NCBI RefSeq assembly: GCF_029193885.1
Contig: NZ_JARFVB010000003.1
Span: 62,001-126,000 of the forward strand
Reading direction: 5' to 3'
Length of the DNA: 64,000 bases
From: Flagellimonas yonaguniensis
GTDB taxonomy: Bacteria > Bacteroidota > Bacteroidia > Flavobacteriales > Flavobacteriaceae
Shown: positions 26,619-35,017 of the stretch, piece by piece
Layout: each line of letters starts with the position of its first letter
Numbering within the stretch: the first letter of the stretch is position 1
Program-made: the position numbers and the translations under genes
The notes under the pieces: generated by a model
The model's input: only the letters and a program-made list of their open reading frames with translations
Database searches by the model: none
What the model was told of the DNA's origin: nothing

Positions 26619-28190
26619 TTACTTGGCAACATTTACCGATCGTGTCTCACGGATGACTGTAACCTTTACCTGACCCGGGTAGGTCATATCGGTCTGTATC
26701 TTTTGTGAGATTTCGAAAGACAGTTCGGCAGCCTTATCATCGTTGACCTTTTCGCTTTCCACAATTACACGAAGCTCCCTACCTGCTTGAATAGCATAGG
26801 CTTTCTGCACGCCATTGAAACCGAAGGCGATATCCTCCAAATCCTTCAAACGTTGGATGTAGGAGTCCAAAACCTGTCTTCTTGCTCCAGGTCGTGCCCC
26901 ACTGATGGCATCACAAACTTGGACTATCGGGGAAATCAAAGTGGTCATCTCTATTTCATCATGGTGAGCTCCTATGGCATTACAAACCTCGCCTTTTTCA
27001 CCATACTTCTGCGCCCATTGCATTCCCAAAATAGCGTGTGGTGTTTCCACTTCCACTTCTGCCATGGGCACCTTACCAATATCGTGAAGCAATCCGGCAC
27101 GTTTCGCCAATTTAGGGTTAAGGCCCAATTCAGCGGCCATTACGCCGCAAAGTTTGGCAACTTCCCTTGAGTGTTGCAACAGGTTTTGTCCATAAGAGGA
27201 ACGATACTTCATTCTACCTACCGCTTTGATCAACTCTGGGTGCAATCCATGGATTCCCAAATCAATTACGGTACGCTTTCCAATCTCTGCTATTTCTTCA
27301 TTGATTTGCTTTTCGGTCTTTTTCACTACCTCTTCAATACGGGCAGGATGAATACGTCCATCGGTCACCAATCGGTGCAGGGACAATCGGGCGACTTCCC
27401 TTCTCACGGAATCAAAACAGGATAGGATTATGGCTTCCGGGGTATCATCGACAATGATCTCAACTCCCGTGGCAGATTCCAAAGCACGGATGTTCCTACC
27501 TTCTCTACCAATGATTCGTCCTTTGACATCATCTGACTCCAAATTGAATACGGACACACAGTTTTCCACTGCTTCCTCAGTTCCGATACGTTGGATGGTA
27601 TTGACCACGATTTTTCGTGCCTCTTGCTGTGCGGTAAGCTTTGCTTCTTCCAAGGTGTTTTGAAGATAGGCCATGGCATCGCTCTTGGCGGTCTCTTTTA
27701 ACGACTCCAGTAATTGTGCCTTTGCATCCTCTGCAGAAAGTCCTGAAATCACTTCCAACTGTTGGACTTGGCTCTTGTGCAACTTCTCGACCTCGGCCTG
27801 TTTTTTATCGAGTATCTCACTTTTGTACTCGACATCCTTTATTTTCTGTTGATATTGATCGTTCAGTTTTTTGTTCTTGGCCAGTTCGCTGCTCACTTGG
27901 GATTCTTTGTCCCTAGTGCGCTTTTCTGCCTCGGCAATTTTTTTGTCCTTATTGATGATAACCTTTTCATGTTCCGCCTTCAACTCCAAAAACTTCTCCT
28001 TGGCCTGAAAAATCTTATCCTTTTTGATGCCCTCACCTTCTTTCTTCGCCTCTTTAATGATATCAGCTGCATCTTTCTTTGCATTGGCAATGGTCTTGGA
28101 TGCCTTTCCCTTCTCCATCATCTTGGCAATTGCGAATCCTATTGCCAGCCCTACAACGGCTGCGACAACAATTAATATGATATTATCCAT
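26619..28190 (-). CDS. rny: Ribonuclease Y
   Basis: A 523-residue membrane-anchored endoribonuclease that starts bulk mRNA decay. In order: one N-terminal membrane segment ([20 protein letters not shown]), a long charged coiled coil to about residue 200, a KH RNA-binding domain ([19 protein letters not shown]), and an HD domain with the catalytic His-Asp pair ([17 protein letters not shown]), ending with [15 protein letters not shown]. Length and order match the family. The 6S RNA candidate and zapA lie upstream on the same strand. Confidence 0.97.
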   Translation of the reverse strand: MDNIILIVVAAVVGLAIGFAIAKMMEKGKASKTIANAKKDAADIIKEAKKEGEGIKKDKIFQAKEKFLELKAEHEKVIINKDKKIAEAEKRTRDKESQVSSELAKNKKLNDQYQQKIKDVEYKSEILDKKQAEVEKLHKSQVQQLEVISGLSAEDAKAQLLESLKETAKSDAMAYLQNTLEEAKLTAQQEARKIVVNTIQRIGTEEAVENCVSVFNLESDDVKGRIIGREGRNIRALESATGVEIIVDDTPEAIILSCFDSVRREVARLSLHRLVTDGRIHPARIEEVVKKTEKQINEEIAEIGKRTVIDLGIHGLHPELIKAVGRMKYRSSYGQNLLQHSREVAKLCGVMAAELGLNPKLAKRAGLLHDIGKVPMAEVEVETPHAILGMQWAQKYGEKGEVCNAIGAHHDEIEMTTLISPIVQVCDAISGARPGARRQVLDSYIQRLKDLEDIAFGFNGVQKAYAIQAGRELRVIVESEKVNDDKAAELSFEISQKIQTDMTYPGQVKVTVIRETRSVNVAK

Positions 28191-28209
28191 GTTTGATCGT
28201 GTTTAGTTA

Positions 28210-28326
28210 AAAAAAAAGCCCACATCGGAAGAAGTTTTGTACAAACTCCAAAATACAGGTTTAGGGCTAACAGACTGATCAAGGATCCCTATACAAGTAG
28301 GGCCTGCTTTTACAGCCTAAACTCAC
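28210..28326 (-). ncRNA. ssrS: Candidate 6S RNA (6S-Flavo type) between zapA and rny
   Basis: A protein-free stretch of about 115 bases on the minus strand with a promoter-like TTG (28357-28359) 18 bases before TAATTAGA (28331-28338). It ends in nine T residues (28209-28217, read on the minus strand). The transcript folds into a nested structure: GTTTAGGCT pairs with AGCCCTAAAC, inside it AGCAG pairs with CTGTT, and inside that CCCTA-CTTGTA-TAGGG forms a hairpin. Size, compact rod shape and place beside zapA (ssrS is also next to zapA in E. coli) fit 6S RNA of flavobacteria. No covariance search was possible. Confidence 0.5.
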
Positions 28327-28406
28327 CCTTTCTAATTATATTAGTGTTGAGTTTGTCAAAAATTAATTACCAATGTGGGCAGTAACAATATTTTATTTAA
28401 AAGAAC

Positions 28407-28700
28407 TTATTCCCCAATTTTGGAATGAACCAATTCGTCCAATGCCCTTAGTCGCTGCATGGCAGCCTCAGCATTTTCCGAACGATCTATTCCACCTTGC
28501 TCAATTTTGGAAGCAAATTGTAAGGCACACATGGCCAATACATCCTGCTTGTCCCGAACGGCATAGTTTTGCTCAAACTTTTTTGCCAGATTTTCTATGT
28601 TCTTGGCTGCTTTGCGCAACCCTTCCTCTTGCTTGGGGTCAATCGTCAAAGGATATACCCTATCAGCAATGGAAAGCTTTATTTTGAGCTTCTCGTCCAT
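28407..28700 (-). CDS. zapA: Cell division protein ZapA
   Basis: A 97-residue ZapA, which bundles FtsZ filaments at midcell. The N-terminal beta part (LKIKLSIADRVYPLTIDPKQ) and the long helix (ENLAKKFEQNYAVRDKQDVL) match the family. The start at 28700 gives MDEKLKIKLSIAD; a TTG start 39 bases upstream would overlap the neighbouring gene and is not supported. The upstream gene encodes a coiled coil 14 bases away, as expected for a ZapA partner. Confidence 0.93.
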   Translation of the reverse strand: MDEKLKIKLSIADRVYPLTIDPKQEEGLRKAAKNIENLAKKFEQNYAVRDKQDVLAMCALQFASKIEQGGIDRSENAEAAMQRLRALDELVHSKIGE

Positions 28701-28714
28701 AATCTCGGTACCAG

Positions 28715-29005
28715 TTAATCCGCCAACTTGGCTATGCAAACATCAAGTTCGCGAATCAATGTATTTATCTTGAGCTTAGCTTCTGTTTTACTAGTATTAC
28801 TACCCAGCATCGTATTTGCCATTTTCAGGGAATCGTATTTCTCCTCCCATTCGCTGAGCGCTTTCAGCTGAATTTCGTTTTCTTCCTTTTGGACTTCCAA
28901 TTCCTGTTTTAACTTGGCATTGAGTTGGTGCAACAGCTCCATTTTGTGCAGCAGTTTGCTCACCTTGTTCTCCAAAGAATCCACAATCTCAACAAGTTCG
29001 CTCAT
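28715..29005 (-). CDS. Small coiled-coil protein encoded upstream of zapA
   Basis: A 96-residue protein that is almost entirely heptad-patterned coiled coil (VEIVDSLENKVSKLLHKMEL and QELEVQKEENEIQLKALSEW). It starts at ATG 29005 (MSELVEIVDSLENK). The conserved position directly upstream of zapA in flavobacteria suggests a division-related partner, analogous to ZapB in shape but not clearly homologous. The gene is probably co-transcribed with zapA. Confidence 0.82.
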   Translation of the reverse strand: MSELVEIVDSLENKVSKLLHKMELLHQLNAKLKQELEVQKEENEIQLKALSEWEEKYDSLKMANTMLGSNTSKTEAKLKINTLIRELDVCIAKLAD

Positions 29006-29172
29006 ATATGCAAACAACAATACGTATTACACAAAGTTAACCAACCTCGTACAACCTCGCAATACTTTTAAGATTTATTCTTAAAGCGTAGCTTGAAGTC
29101 TTTCGGTTCTCTTAAATCCTTTTCTCAAAACAAAACATTGGTTACTTTCGTAAGGAATTATTGAATTTTTAT

Positions 29173-30864
29173 ATGCGCAGCAACTTTTTATTGGCCCTAT
29201 TTTTTATTGCATTCCAACTATCCGCCCAAAAAAAATATCCCCAAGATGCTTTTCGTTCCCCTTTGGATATTCCTTTGGTTCTGGCTGGAACTTTCGGCGA
29301 ACTTCGGTCCAACCATTTTCACTCGGGAATGGACATCAAAACACAACAACGGGAAGGACTGCCCGTATTTGCCATAGGCGATGGAACAGTAACGCGCATC
29401 AAGGTTTCTCTTTGGGGGTATGGCAAGGCACTTTATGTGGCCCATCCCAACGGATACACCTCAGTATATGCCCACCTGCAAAAATTTGGGCCAGAAATAG
29501 AGGAATACGTTAAAAAAGTTCAGTACCAAAAGCAATCCTACGAAGTGGAAATGTTCCCTGATTATGGCGAACTCAAAGTAAACAAAGGCAATACCATTGC
29601 CTATTCGGGCAACACAGGCGGTTCGGCAGGACCCCACCTTCATTTTGAAATACGCAACAGTGTAAATAGTAAACCCACGAATCCTCTACTTTATGGGTAC
29701 GAGGTCCGGGATGCCACCGACCCAACTTTGCTGGGGCTCTATGGATATCCGTTATCCGAGAATGCCTTGATCAATCAAAGCGCCAAAAAAATCCAACTGA
29801 ATTACACCAGACAATCAGATGGTTCTTTTTTGGCAGATAAAGTAATCGCTTCTGGAACCATAGGTTTCGGCATCAACACTTTTGACCGTTTAGATATGGC
29901 AGCCAACAAAAATGGGGTGTACGCCATCAAGCAATCTGTGAACGGCAGAACTTATTCCGAGTTTGATTTTGAGACTTTCTCCTTTGGAGAAACCCGATAC
30001 ATCAACACCCTTATTGATTATGCTCATTTTTACGACCACAGACAACGTATCCAAAAGTGCTTTAAAGAACCGTACAACCATTTGAGCATTTACAAATCAC
30101 TTTACAACGATGGAAAAATAAAAGTGGAAGAAGGGATGTCCTACAACGTGGAATTGCTCATTTCGGATTTGGAGGGCAACACCACAAAATTGATTATTCC
30201 AATAGAAGGAAAACGGGAAGAGGAAAAAATCGCCAAGGATGACATGACCACCGAAAATTTTGTCGTTGCCACTAAACCCAACAATTTTGACTTGGGGGCT
30301 GCCAAAGTGTATTTTCCCGCCAGCACCTTTTATGAAGATTTTTTCATCAATCTGGAAAAAGGGAACGACACCATCACGATACACAATAATAGCATAGCCG
30401 CCCATCGAAATTTCACCATTAGCTTTGACCCTTCAAAATACTCGGCGGAAGACAGAAAACAATTGTTCATAGCCCACTTGGACAGCAAAATGCGGCCTTC
30501 CTACTCCAAAACCTACAAACGGGACGGCTCCTTTACCACCCGAACCCGCACATTGGGCACATACACCTTGGTAAAGGACAGCGTGGCACCCCAGATAGGA
30601 CCAAAGAACTTTAAGGAAAAGCAATGGTTGAGCAATTACAACTACCTCAGTCTTTCCATTTCGGACGACTTGAGCGGTATTGATTCCTATTCCGCCACCT
30701 TGAACGGAAAATGGATTTTGATGGAGTACGAACCAAAGACCAATACGATAACCTATGATTTTGATGACAACGTGACCGATGAAACAGAATGTGAACTTAA
30801 AGTTACGGTTACGGACAATGTGGGCAACTCCACCACCTATACAAGCACTTTTTTCAGGAAATAG
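29173..30864 (+). CDS. M23 family peptidoglycan DD-metallopeptidase
   Basis: A 563-residue protein with a signal peptide (MRSNFLLALFFIAFQLSAQ). The LytM/M23 domain sits near the N-terminus: SNHFHSGMDIKT supplies the first zinc His and Asp, and GSAGPHLHFEI the HxH pair, at about residues 35-165. The domain is followed by about 400 residues of beta-rich C-terminal region that could dock to the envelope. The start at ATG 29173 is preferred; a TTG 12 bases earlier adds NFY before the signal peptide. It should cleave peptide cross-links in murein. Confidence 0.92.
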   Translation: MRSNFLLALFFIAFQLSAQKKYPQDAFRSPLDIPLVLAGTFGELRSNHFHSGMDIKTQQREGLPVFAIGDGTVTRIKVSLWGYGKALYVAHPNGYTSVYAHLQKFGPEIEEYVKKVQYQKQSYEVEMFPDYGELKVNKGNTIAYSGNTGGSAGPHLHFEIRNSVNSKPTNPLLYGYEVRDATDPTLLGLYGYPLSENALINQSAKKIQLNYTRQSDGSFLADKVIASGTIGFGINTFDRLDMAANKNGVYAIKQSVNGRTYSEFDFETFSFGETRYINTLIDYAHFYDHRQRIQKCFKEPYNHLSIYKSLYNDGKIKVEEGMSYNVELLISDLEGNTTKLIIPIEGKREEEKIAKDDMTTENFVVATKPNNFDLGAAKVYFPASTFYEDFFINLEKGNDTITIHNNSIAAHRNFTISFDPSKYSAEDRKQLFIAHLDSKMRPSYSKTYKRDGSFTTRTRTLGTYTLVKDSVAPQIGPKNFKEKQWLSNYNYLSLSISDDLSGIDSYSATLNGKWILMEYEPKTNTITYDFDDNVTDETECELKVTVTDNVGNSTTYTSTFFRK

Positions 30865-30867
30865 CAT

Positions 30868-30875
30868 TACTTTTG
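30868..30875 (+). promoter_or_regulatory. Exact -7 element just after the M23 gene
   Basis: TACTTTTG matches TAnnTTTG exactly, 3 bases after the M23 stop. Downstream (about 30890-30920) an imperfect GC-rich hairpin runs into six T residues. Either a promoter with a long leader for the next gene or a very short transcript is possible; no TTG box is clear. Confidence 0.3.
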
Positions 30876-30990
30876 CACACGGAAAACCAGCCTGGCCAAT
30901 ATACGGCCTGTTTTTTGTATAATCCTAAGAATCAATCATTCCAAAACAACCTTAGCCATAGACCATAAGTGTTGAATTAAAATTTGATTA

Positions 30991-31638
30991 ATGAAAAAAA
31001 TCGTCTTTGTTTTTGTTCTTCTCACCTCTGCCCTAGTAATGGCCCAAAAGAACATTTATGAGAGCATAAGGTTTGATGAGTATACCGAGCACCACGAAAT
31101 ATTGGCAATCATACCCTTTATCGCACATTTGGAACTGAAAAAATCCGTGGACCACGATGACCTGAGTGTTTTGGCGAAAAAGGAAGGTTACGCAGTTCAG
31201 AATGCATTGGAAACCTATTTTTCCAGACGGAAAAAGCGAAAAAAGTTCAACGTGGATTTCCAGAACATCATGAACACCAACGCTATTTTAACGCAAAACA
31301 ATATCAACTACGATAATATTGACACCTACACCACACAGGAATTGTGCAAAATTCTGGAGGTGGATGGGATTATCAGCGGCAACCTTAACCTCAACATTTT
31401 ACTTTCCGAAGGGGTACCCACTGATTTCAGTATTCTGGATTATTTTAGTGGCAATGCCAACTATGGCCGAATCGGTGTAAAAATAAGCGATGGCGATACC
31501 GGAAAACTTCTTTGGAAGTACGAGAACGAAATTTCCAAGAAAACAGGTAAAAACACCACGGAACTCATCGATAAGATGATGAAGACCGCATCCAGAAAGT
31601 TTCCTTATGATAGGGAAAAAAGAAGGAACAGAAATTAA
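30991..31638 (+). CDS. Hypothetical secreted protein
   Basis: A 215-residue protein with a signal peptide (MKKIVFVFVLLTSALVMAQ). The mature part reads like a small alpha/beta protein: ILAIIPFIAHLELKKSVDHD, then YTTQELCKILEVDGIISGNLNL and GVKISDGDTGKLLWKYENEI. The LCKILEVDGIISGNL stretch and the later ISDGDTGKLLWKYE resemble periplasmic curli-assembly or GNA1162/TolB-N-like lipoproteins that read 'component of ... gene product' in outline, but I do not recognise a family. Its stop codon abuts that of the convergent desulfurase gene with no gap. Confidence 0.75.
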   Translation: MKKIVFVFVLLTSALVMAQKNIYESIRFDEYTEHHEILAIIPFIAHLELKKSVDHDDLSVLAKKEGYAVQNALETYFSRRKKRKKFNVDFQNIMNTNAILTQNNINYDNIDTYTTQELCKILEVDGIISGNLNLNILLSEGVPTDFSILDYFSGNANYGRIGVKISDGDTGKLLWKYENEISKKTGKNTTELIDKMMKTASRKFPYDREKRRNRN

Positions 31639-32787
31639 TCAACTGTTCGCAAATTCCTTCAAGACCTCAACGGCATAGTCCAGCTCTTCCTTGGTATTGT
31701 ACATGGAAAAAGAAAAGCGCAGACTGGGCTTCTCCAATTCCTCTCCTGTCAAAATCTCGTTGAGCACATGCGATCCTTGGTTGCTCCCTGATTGACAAGC
31801 ACTTCCTTTGGAACAGGCAATTCCCTTCATGTCCAAATGGAACAACAGCATCAAGCCTTTCTGTTTGTCAAAAGGTAAACGAATATTGGCCAAGGTATAG
31901 GTGCTCTTCTCCAAATTACCCGAAAGCCCATTGCATTCCGCCCCTGGAATTTCCTCCAGGACCCTATCCACAAAATACTCTTTAAGCTCCTTGACAGCTT
32001 TTGTCTCTTCATCCAAATGCTCATAGGCCCTTACAAAAGCTTCCTCTAACCCAACAATGTTATGGAAAGGTTCGGTACCCGCCCTAAAGCCTCTTTCTTG
32101 TGCACCACCGACAATCAATGGCTTTAATCCGGAATTTTTGCGAATGAAAGCAAACCCGATTCCTTTAGGGCCGTGAAATTTATGGGCGGCCGCTGTCATG
32201 AAATCAACATTTACGGCTTGCACGTCCCAAGGATAGTGTCCTATGGATTGGACTGTATCGGAATGGAAAAGTGCGCCATTTGCTTTGCAAAACTCCCCAA
32301 CCGCAGCAATATCGGTAATGTTCCCAATCTCGTTGTTCACGTGCATCAGGCTTACCAACTTTTTGGAATCGTCCTTCTTGAGCAATTCCTCCAAATGTTT
32401 AAGATCAGGATTACCTTGTTCGTCCAAATTCACATACCAAAGATTGATATTGTACTCTTTCTCAAGCTCCTCAACGGTATGCAATACAGCGTGATGCTCA
32501 ATTTTGGATGTGATAATGGCCTCAATTCCCAAATCCCTCACAGCACAACGTAAAATCATGTTATCAGCCTCAGTTCCACCAGAAGTAAAGATGATTTCGG
32601 AAGGTTGTGCATTCAAAGTTTTGGCGATGGTTTTCCTTGCTTGTTCCACGGCGGTCTTGGCCGACCTTCCAAAACTATGGGTGGAAGATGGGTTACCGTA
32701 ATGCTCTGCCAAAGCTTGTTGCATTCGTTCAATCACTTCTTGTCTTACCTGCGTAGTTGCAGCGTTGTCCAGATAGACTTTTTGCAT
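31639..32787 (-). CDS. Cysteine desulfurase (IscS/NifS type)
   Basis: A 382-residue PLP enzyme that takes sulfur from cysteine for Fe-S clusters and thiolated tRNA. The PLP Lys is Lys203 (TAAAHKFHGPKGIGF) and the catalytic mobile-loop Cys is Cys331 (CSKGSACQSGS), close to Cys328 of E. coli IscS. The start is ATG 32787 (MQKVYLDNAATT). A TTG at 32814 lies inside the -7 element and cannot be the start. No isc/suf partners lie nearby, so it may supply sulfur to tRNA modification. Confidence 0.95.
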   Translation of the reverse strand: MQKVYLDNAATTQVRQEVIERMQQALAEHYGNPSSTHSFGRSAKTAVEQARKTIAKTLNAQPSEIIFTSGGTEADNMILRCAVRDLGIEAIITSKIEHHAVLHTVEELEKEYNINLWYVNLDEQGNPDLKHLEELLKKDDSKKLVSLMHVNNEIGNITDIAAVGEFCKANGALFHSDTVQSIGHYPWDVQAVNVDFMTAAAHKFHGPKGIGFAFIRKNSGLKPLIVGGAQERGFRAGTEPFHNIVGLEEAFVRAYEHLDEETKAVKELKEYFVDRVLEEIPGAECNGLSGNLEKSTYTLANIRLPFDKQKGLMLLFHLDMKGIACSKGSACQSGSNQGSHVLNEILTGEELEKPSLRFSFSMYNTKEELDYAVEVLKEFANS

Positions 32788-32811
32788 TTTTGGGTCACTT
32801 TTTAACAGGTG

Positions 32812-32819
32812 CAAAAGTA
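32812..32819 (-). promoter_or_regulatory. Promoter -7 element of the cysteine desulfurase gene
   Basis: On the minus strand TACTTTTG matches TAnnTTTG exactly, 24 bases before the ATG at 32787. This fixes the start codon of the gene. Confidence 0.5.
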
Positions 32820-32884
32820 CGTGAAATAAAGTTAATTTCTTTTAAACTATCTCTAAGGATTAGGGTATTAAAATGGATTTGCTT

Positions 32885-32892
32885 TAAATTTG
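32885..32892 (+). promoter_or_regulatory. -7 element directly before the 32897 lipoprotein gene
   Basis: TAAATTTG is an exact TAnnTTTG match ending only 4 bases before the ATG at 32897. If used, the transcript would be leaderless or nearly so. Confidence 0.4.
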
Positions 32893-32896
32893 GCAC

Positions 32897-33418
32897 ATGA
32901 GAAAAATTATCCTTTCAGTTTTTGTTTTGGGCACCATCTTTTCTTGCAGTGATGGCGACCTGCAGATAGAGACCATCGACTTTGACAGTGTTTCCCTTCA
33001 GTATTGCTCCAATCCCGTGAGAAACGCAAAAAATCTGATGTTCAAAATAAATGAAAGCGAAGCCCTGATTTTAGAATTGCAAAACGGTGCCTTGAACAAT
33101 GGCGTTGTCGGGGATACCATAATCACGGAAAGTACGGTTCCCAATCAATCCCAAATCACATACAGGGTGTTCTCCGATGCTGTGGACGACGATTATTTCT
33201 GCGATGATATTCCCGTGGTGGACCCAACCGTAATCCAAGAAGTCGTAGCGGAAGACGGATTGGTAATCATTGAGACCATGCTCGCTGAAAGCGATAGTAC
33301 CCTTTTTGCACACAGCATTAGCCTTAGCGGGATTTCATTTGTTACCGGAAATGGAGAGCGTATTACCAACTTGGCCATAAGCGAGTTTGGTGAAGTAACC
33401 ACCGACGTCCCCAACTAA
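32897..33418 (+). CDS. Hypothetical lipoprotein
   Basis: A 173-residue protein with a lipoprotein signal (VFVLGTIFSCSDGD). It has no recognised domain; the mature part alternates hydrophobic and polar residues as in an all-beta fold, ending with GISFVTGNGERITNLAISEF. Conserved hypothetical lipoproteins of this style are common in flavobacteria. Its stop overlaps the stop of the convergent Smr gene (CTAA, 33415-33418). Confidence 0.78.
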   Translation: MRKIILSVFVLGTIFSCSDGDLQIETIDFDSVSLQYCSNPVRNAKNLMFKINESEALILELQNGALNNGVVGDTIITESTVPNQSQITYRVFSDAVDDDYFCDDIPVVDPTVIQEVVAEDGLVIIETMLAESDSTLFAHSISLSGISFVTGNGERITNLAISEFGEVTTDVPN

Positions 33419-33957
33419 CCATTCTGATAAATATAGACTTCAGTAGCTCCCAATCCATACTTTTGGTAATCGGCATCATAGAATTTCACATTATCATACC
33501 GATTGAACAGGTAGCGTAGTTCTTCTTTCAGGACACCTTCGCCCACTCCGTGGATGAACACCACTTTTTGGATGCGTTTTCGTATAGCAAAATCCAATTG
33601 CCTCTTTGCCGTATCCAATTGAATGTTGAGCATATCAAAATTGCTCATGCCCTTACTGGATTTCACTAGTTGGTGTATATGCAGATCCACTTCCATTTTT
33701 GGGGCACTTCTTTCTTTGGGTTTTATGGTCGGTGCCTTTCTTTTTTTAGGGATTTCCTTTTCTTTTTTGATTTGGGACACTTCGTAATTGCTAACAGAAA
33801 TATCCCCCTCTATTTTGACAAGATCATCAGCAGAAAAATGCATCGGGAAGCCATCATCAGTAATCAGGGTTATCCCATCCCCGTCCACTTTTTGTACAAT
33901 GCCCGAAATGGCTTCGTCCAATACTTCTGCCCTATCCCCTACTGAAAATTTGCCCAT
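33415..33957 (-). CDS. Smr domain protein
   Basis: A 180-residue protein. The N-terminal 55 residues form a small beta-barrel-like part (GKFSVGDRAEVLDEAISGIV), then a Lys/Pro-rich linker. The C-terminal Smr domain has the motifs VDLHIHQL and VVFIHGVGEGVLKEEL that define the MutS2 C-terminal nuclease/nicking fold. Small Smr proteins lacking MutS parts bind or cut branched DNA or collided-ribosome mRNA; which applies here is unknown. Confidence 0.9.
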   Translation of the reverse strand: MGKFSVGDRAEVLDEAISGIVQKVDGDGITLITDDGFPMHFSADDLVKIEGDISVSNYEVSQIKKEKEIPKKRKAPTIKPKERSAPKMEVDLHIHQLVKSSKGMSNFDMLNIQLDTAKRQLDFAIRKRIQKVVFIHGVGEGVLKEELRYLFNRYDNVKFYDADYQKYGLGATEVYIYQNG

Positions 33958-33994
33958 AATCGATTTCTAAGGTAAAAATGATGTAAATATTAAA

Positions 33995-34024
33995 CCCGAA
34001 TACAAAAATAATAGTATTTTCGGG
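33995..34024. repeat. Inverted repeat in the divergent region before DUF2752
   Basis: CCCGAA / TTCGGG (33995-34000 and 34019-34024), extended by TAC/GTA with a two-base bulge. It lies between the Smr gene start and the DUF2752 gene. It could be a regulator site or a leader hairpin. Confidence 0.4.
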
Positions 34025-34036
34025 CTCGTACAGACT

Positions 34037-34357
34037 ATGATGCACCCAACACTGACCATATCTGCAATTAATTTAGAAGATTATATGCTTCCGTGCCTCA
34101 ACAAGCAACTTCTGGGAATAGACTGCCCAGGATGTGGCTTACAGCGCTCTGTGGATTTGTTGTTGCACGGTGAGTTTGTTGCTGCTTTTCAAATGTATCC
34201 AGCTATTTATCCCATATTAATGCTCCTTGCGTTTTTGGTAACAAGTAGCTTTACAACAATCAAATATTCCCAGAAAATAAAAATGGCTCTTGTAGTAATG
34301 ACTGCTGGTACCATCATAATAAGTTACATCCTAAAAATGAACAACCTTTTTAATTAA
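34037..34357 (+). CDS. DUF2752 membrane protein
   Basis: A 106-residue protein with the DUF2752 signature CLNKQLLGIDCPGCGLQRSVDLLLHGEF, a CPxCGxxR motif near residue 32, followed by two hydrophobic segments (YPILMLLAFLVTSSF and ALVVMTAGTIIISYIL). The function of the family is unknown; the paired cysteines suggest metal or redox. It is followed by two CCC-motif membrane genes in the same direction at 12 and 9 base gaps, a typical flavobacterial cluster. Confidence 0.9.
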   Translation: MMHPTLTISAINLEDYMLPCLNKQLLGIDCPGCGLQRSVDLLLHGEFVAAFQMYPAIYPILMLLAFLVTSSFTTIKYSQKIKMALVVMTAGTIIISYILKMNNLFN

Positions 34358-34369
34358 AAACTTAAAATT

Positions 34370-34696
34370 ATGGAACAACAAAAACTTCCAAACGCTACCC
34401 TGATAATGGTATTCGGCATCATTTCGATTGTAACGTGTTGCTGCTACGGTGTCATCGGGCTTATTTTCGGAATCATTGCTTTAATCTTGGCCAACAAAGC
34501 ATTGAAACTGTATGCTGAAAATCCAGAAATGTACGAAGGTGTCCAAACTGTGAAAACAGGTAGAATACTTGCCATCATTGGACTTGTACTGAATATCTTA
34601 GCTCTTGCATATATGATTTGGGCCATTTCTTACTTTGGATGGGACACCCTTCAAGATCCGCAGAAAATGCAAGAAATTCTTGAACAATATCAATAA
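34370..34696 (+). CDS. CCC-motif membrane protein (copy 1)
   Basis: A 108-residue protein with two membrane hairpins: VFGIISIVTCCCYGVIGLIFGIIALILA, containing the CCC motif at about residues 23-25, and ILAIIGLVLNILALAYMIW. A conserved polar loop (LYAENPEMYEGVQTVKTGR) lies between. Family function is unknown; it accompanies DUF2752 genes. Its own paralogue follows after 9 bases. Confidence 0.88.
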   Translation: MEQQKLPNATLIMVFGIISIVTCCCYGVIGLIFGIIALILANKALKLYAENPEMYEGVQTVKTGRILAIIGLVLNILALAYMIWAISYFGWDTLQDPQKMQEILEQYQ

Positions 34697-34705
34697 GAAA
34701 ATCTT

Positions 34706-35017
34706 ATGAGCCAACAACCCTTACCTGGGGCAAGCACCGTGTTGACAATGGGGATTCTCTCCATTGTCGGCACTTTGATATGCTGCGGTCCTTTTGGTGC
34801 CATTTTTAGTATTATCGGATTGGTAAAAGCTAAGACCACCACACAATTGTACCAAACAAGCCCAGAAAGTTATACCGATTTCAGCAATGTGAAAACAGGT
34901 AAAATATTATCCTACATTGGATTGGCCTTATCATTGGTCTATTTGGTGCTCTTTATCCTTTATTTTGGATTTATAGTAGCCATGATCACAACAGGAGAAT
35001 TGGGTGGCGAATTTTAA
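34706..35017 (+). CDS. CCC-motif membrane protein (copy 2, CCG variant)
   Basis: A 103-residue paralogue of the preceding gene: MGILSIVGTLICCGPFGAIFSIIGLV, then a loop with LYQTSPESYTDFSNVKTGK and a second membrane pair. The triple cysteine is reduced to CCG. The stop codon overlaps the stop of convergent recQ by four bases. Confidence 0.86.
   Translation: MSQQPLPGASTVLTMGILSIVGTLICCGPFGAIFSIIGLVKAKTTTQLYQTSPESYTDFSNVKTGKILSYIGLALSLVYLVLFILYFGFIVAMITTGELGGEF

Noticed and set aside
32788..32814. TTG start for the cysteine desulfurase
   Set aside because: The TTG is part of an exact -7 promoter element; the ATG at 32787 gives the conserved N-terminus.
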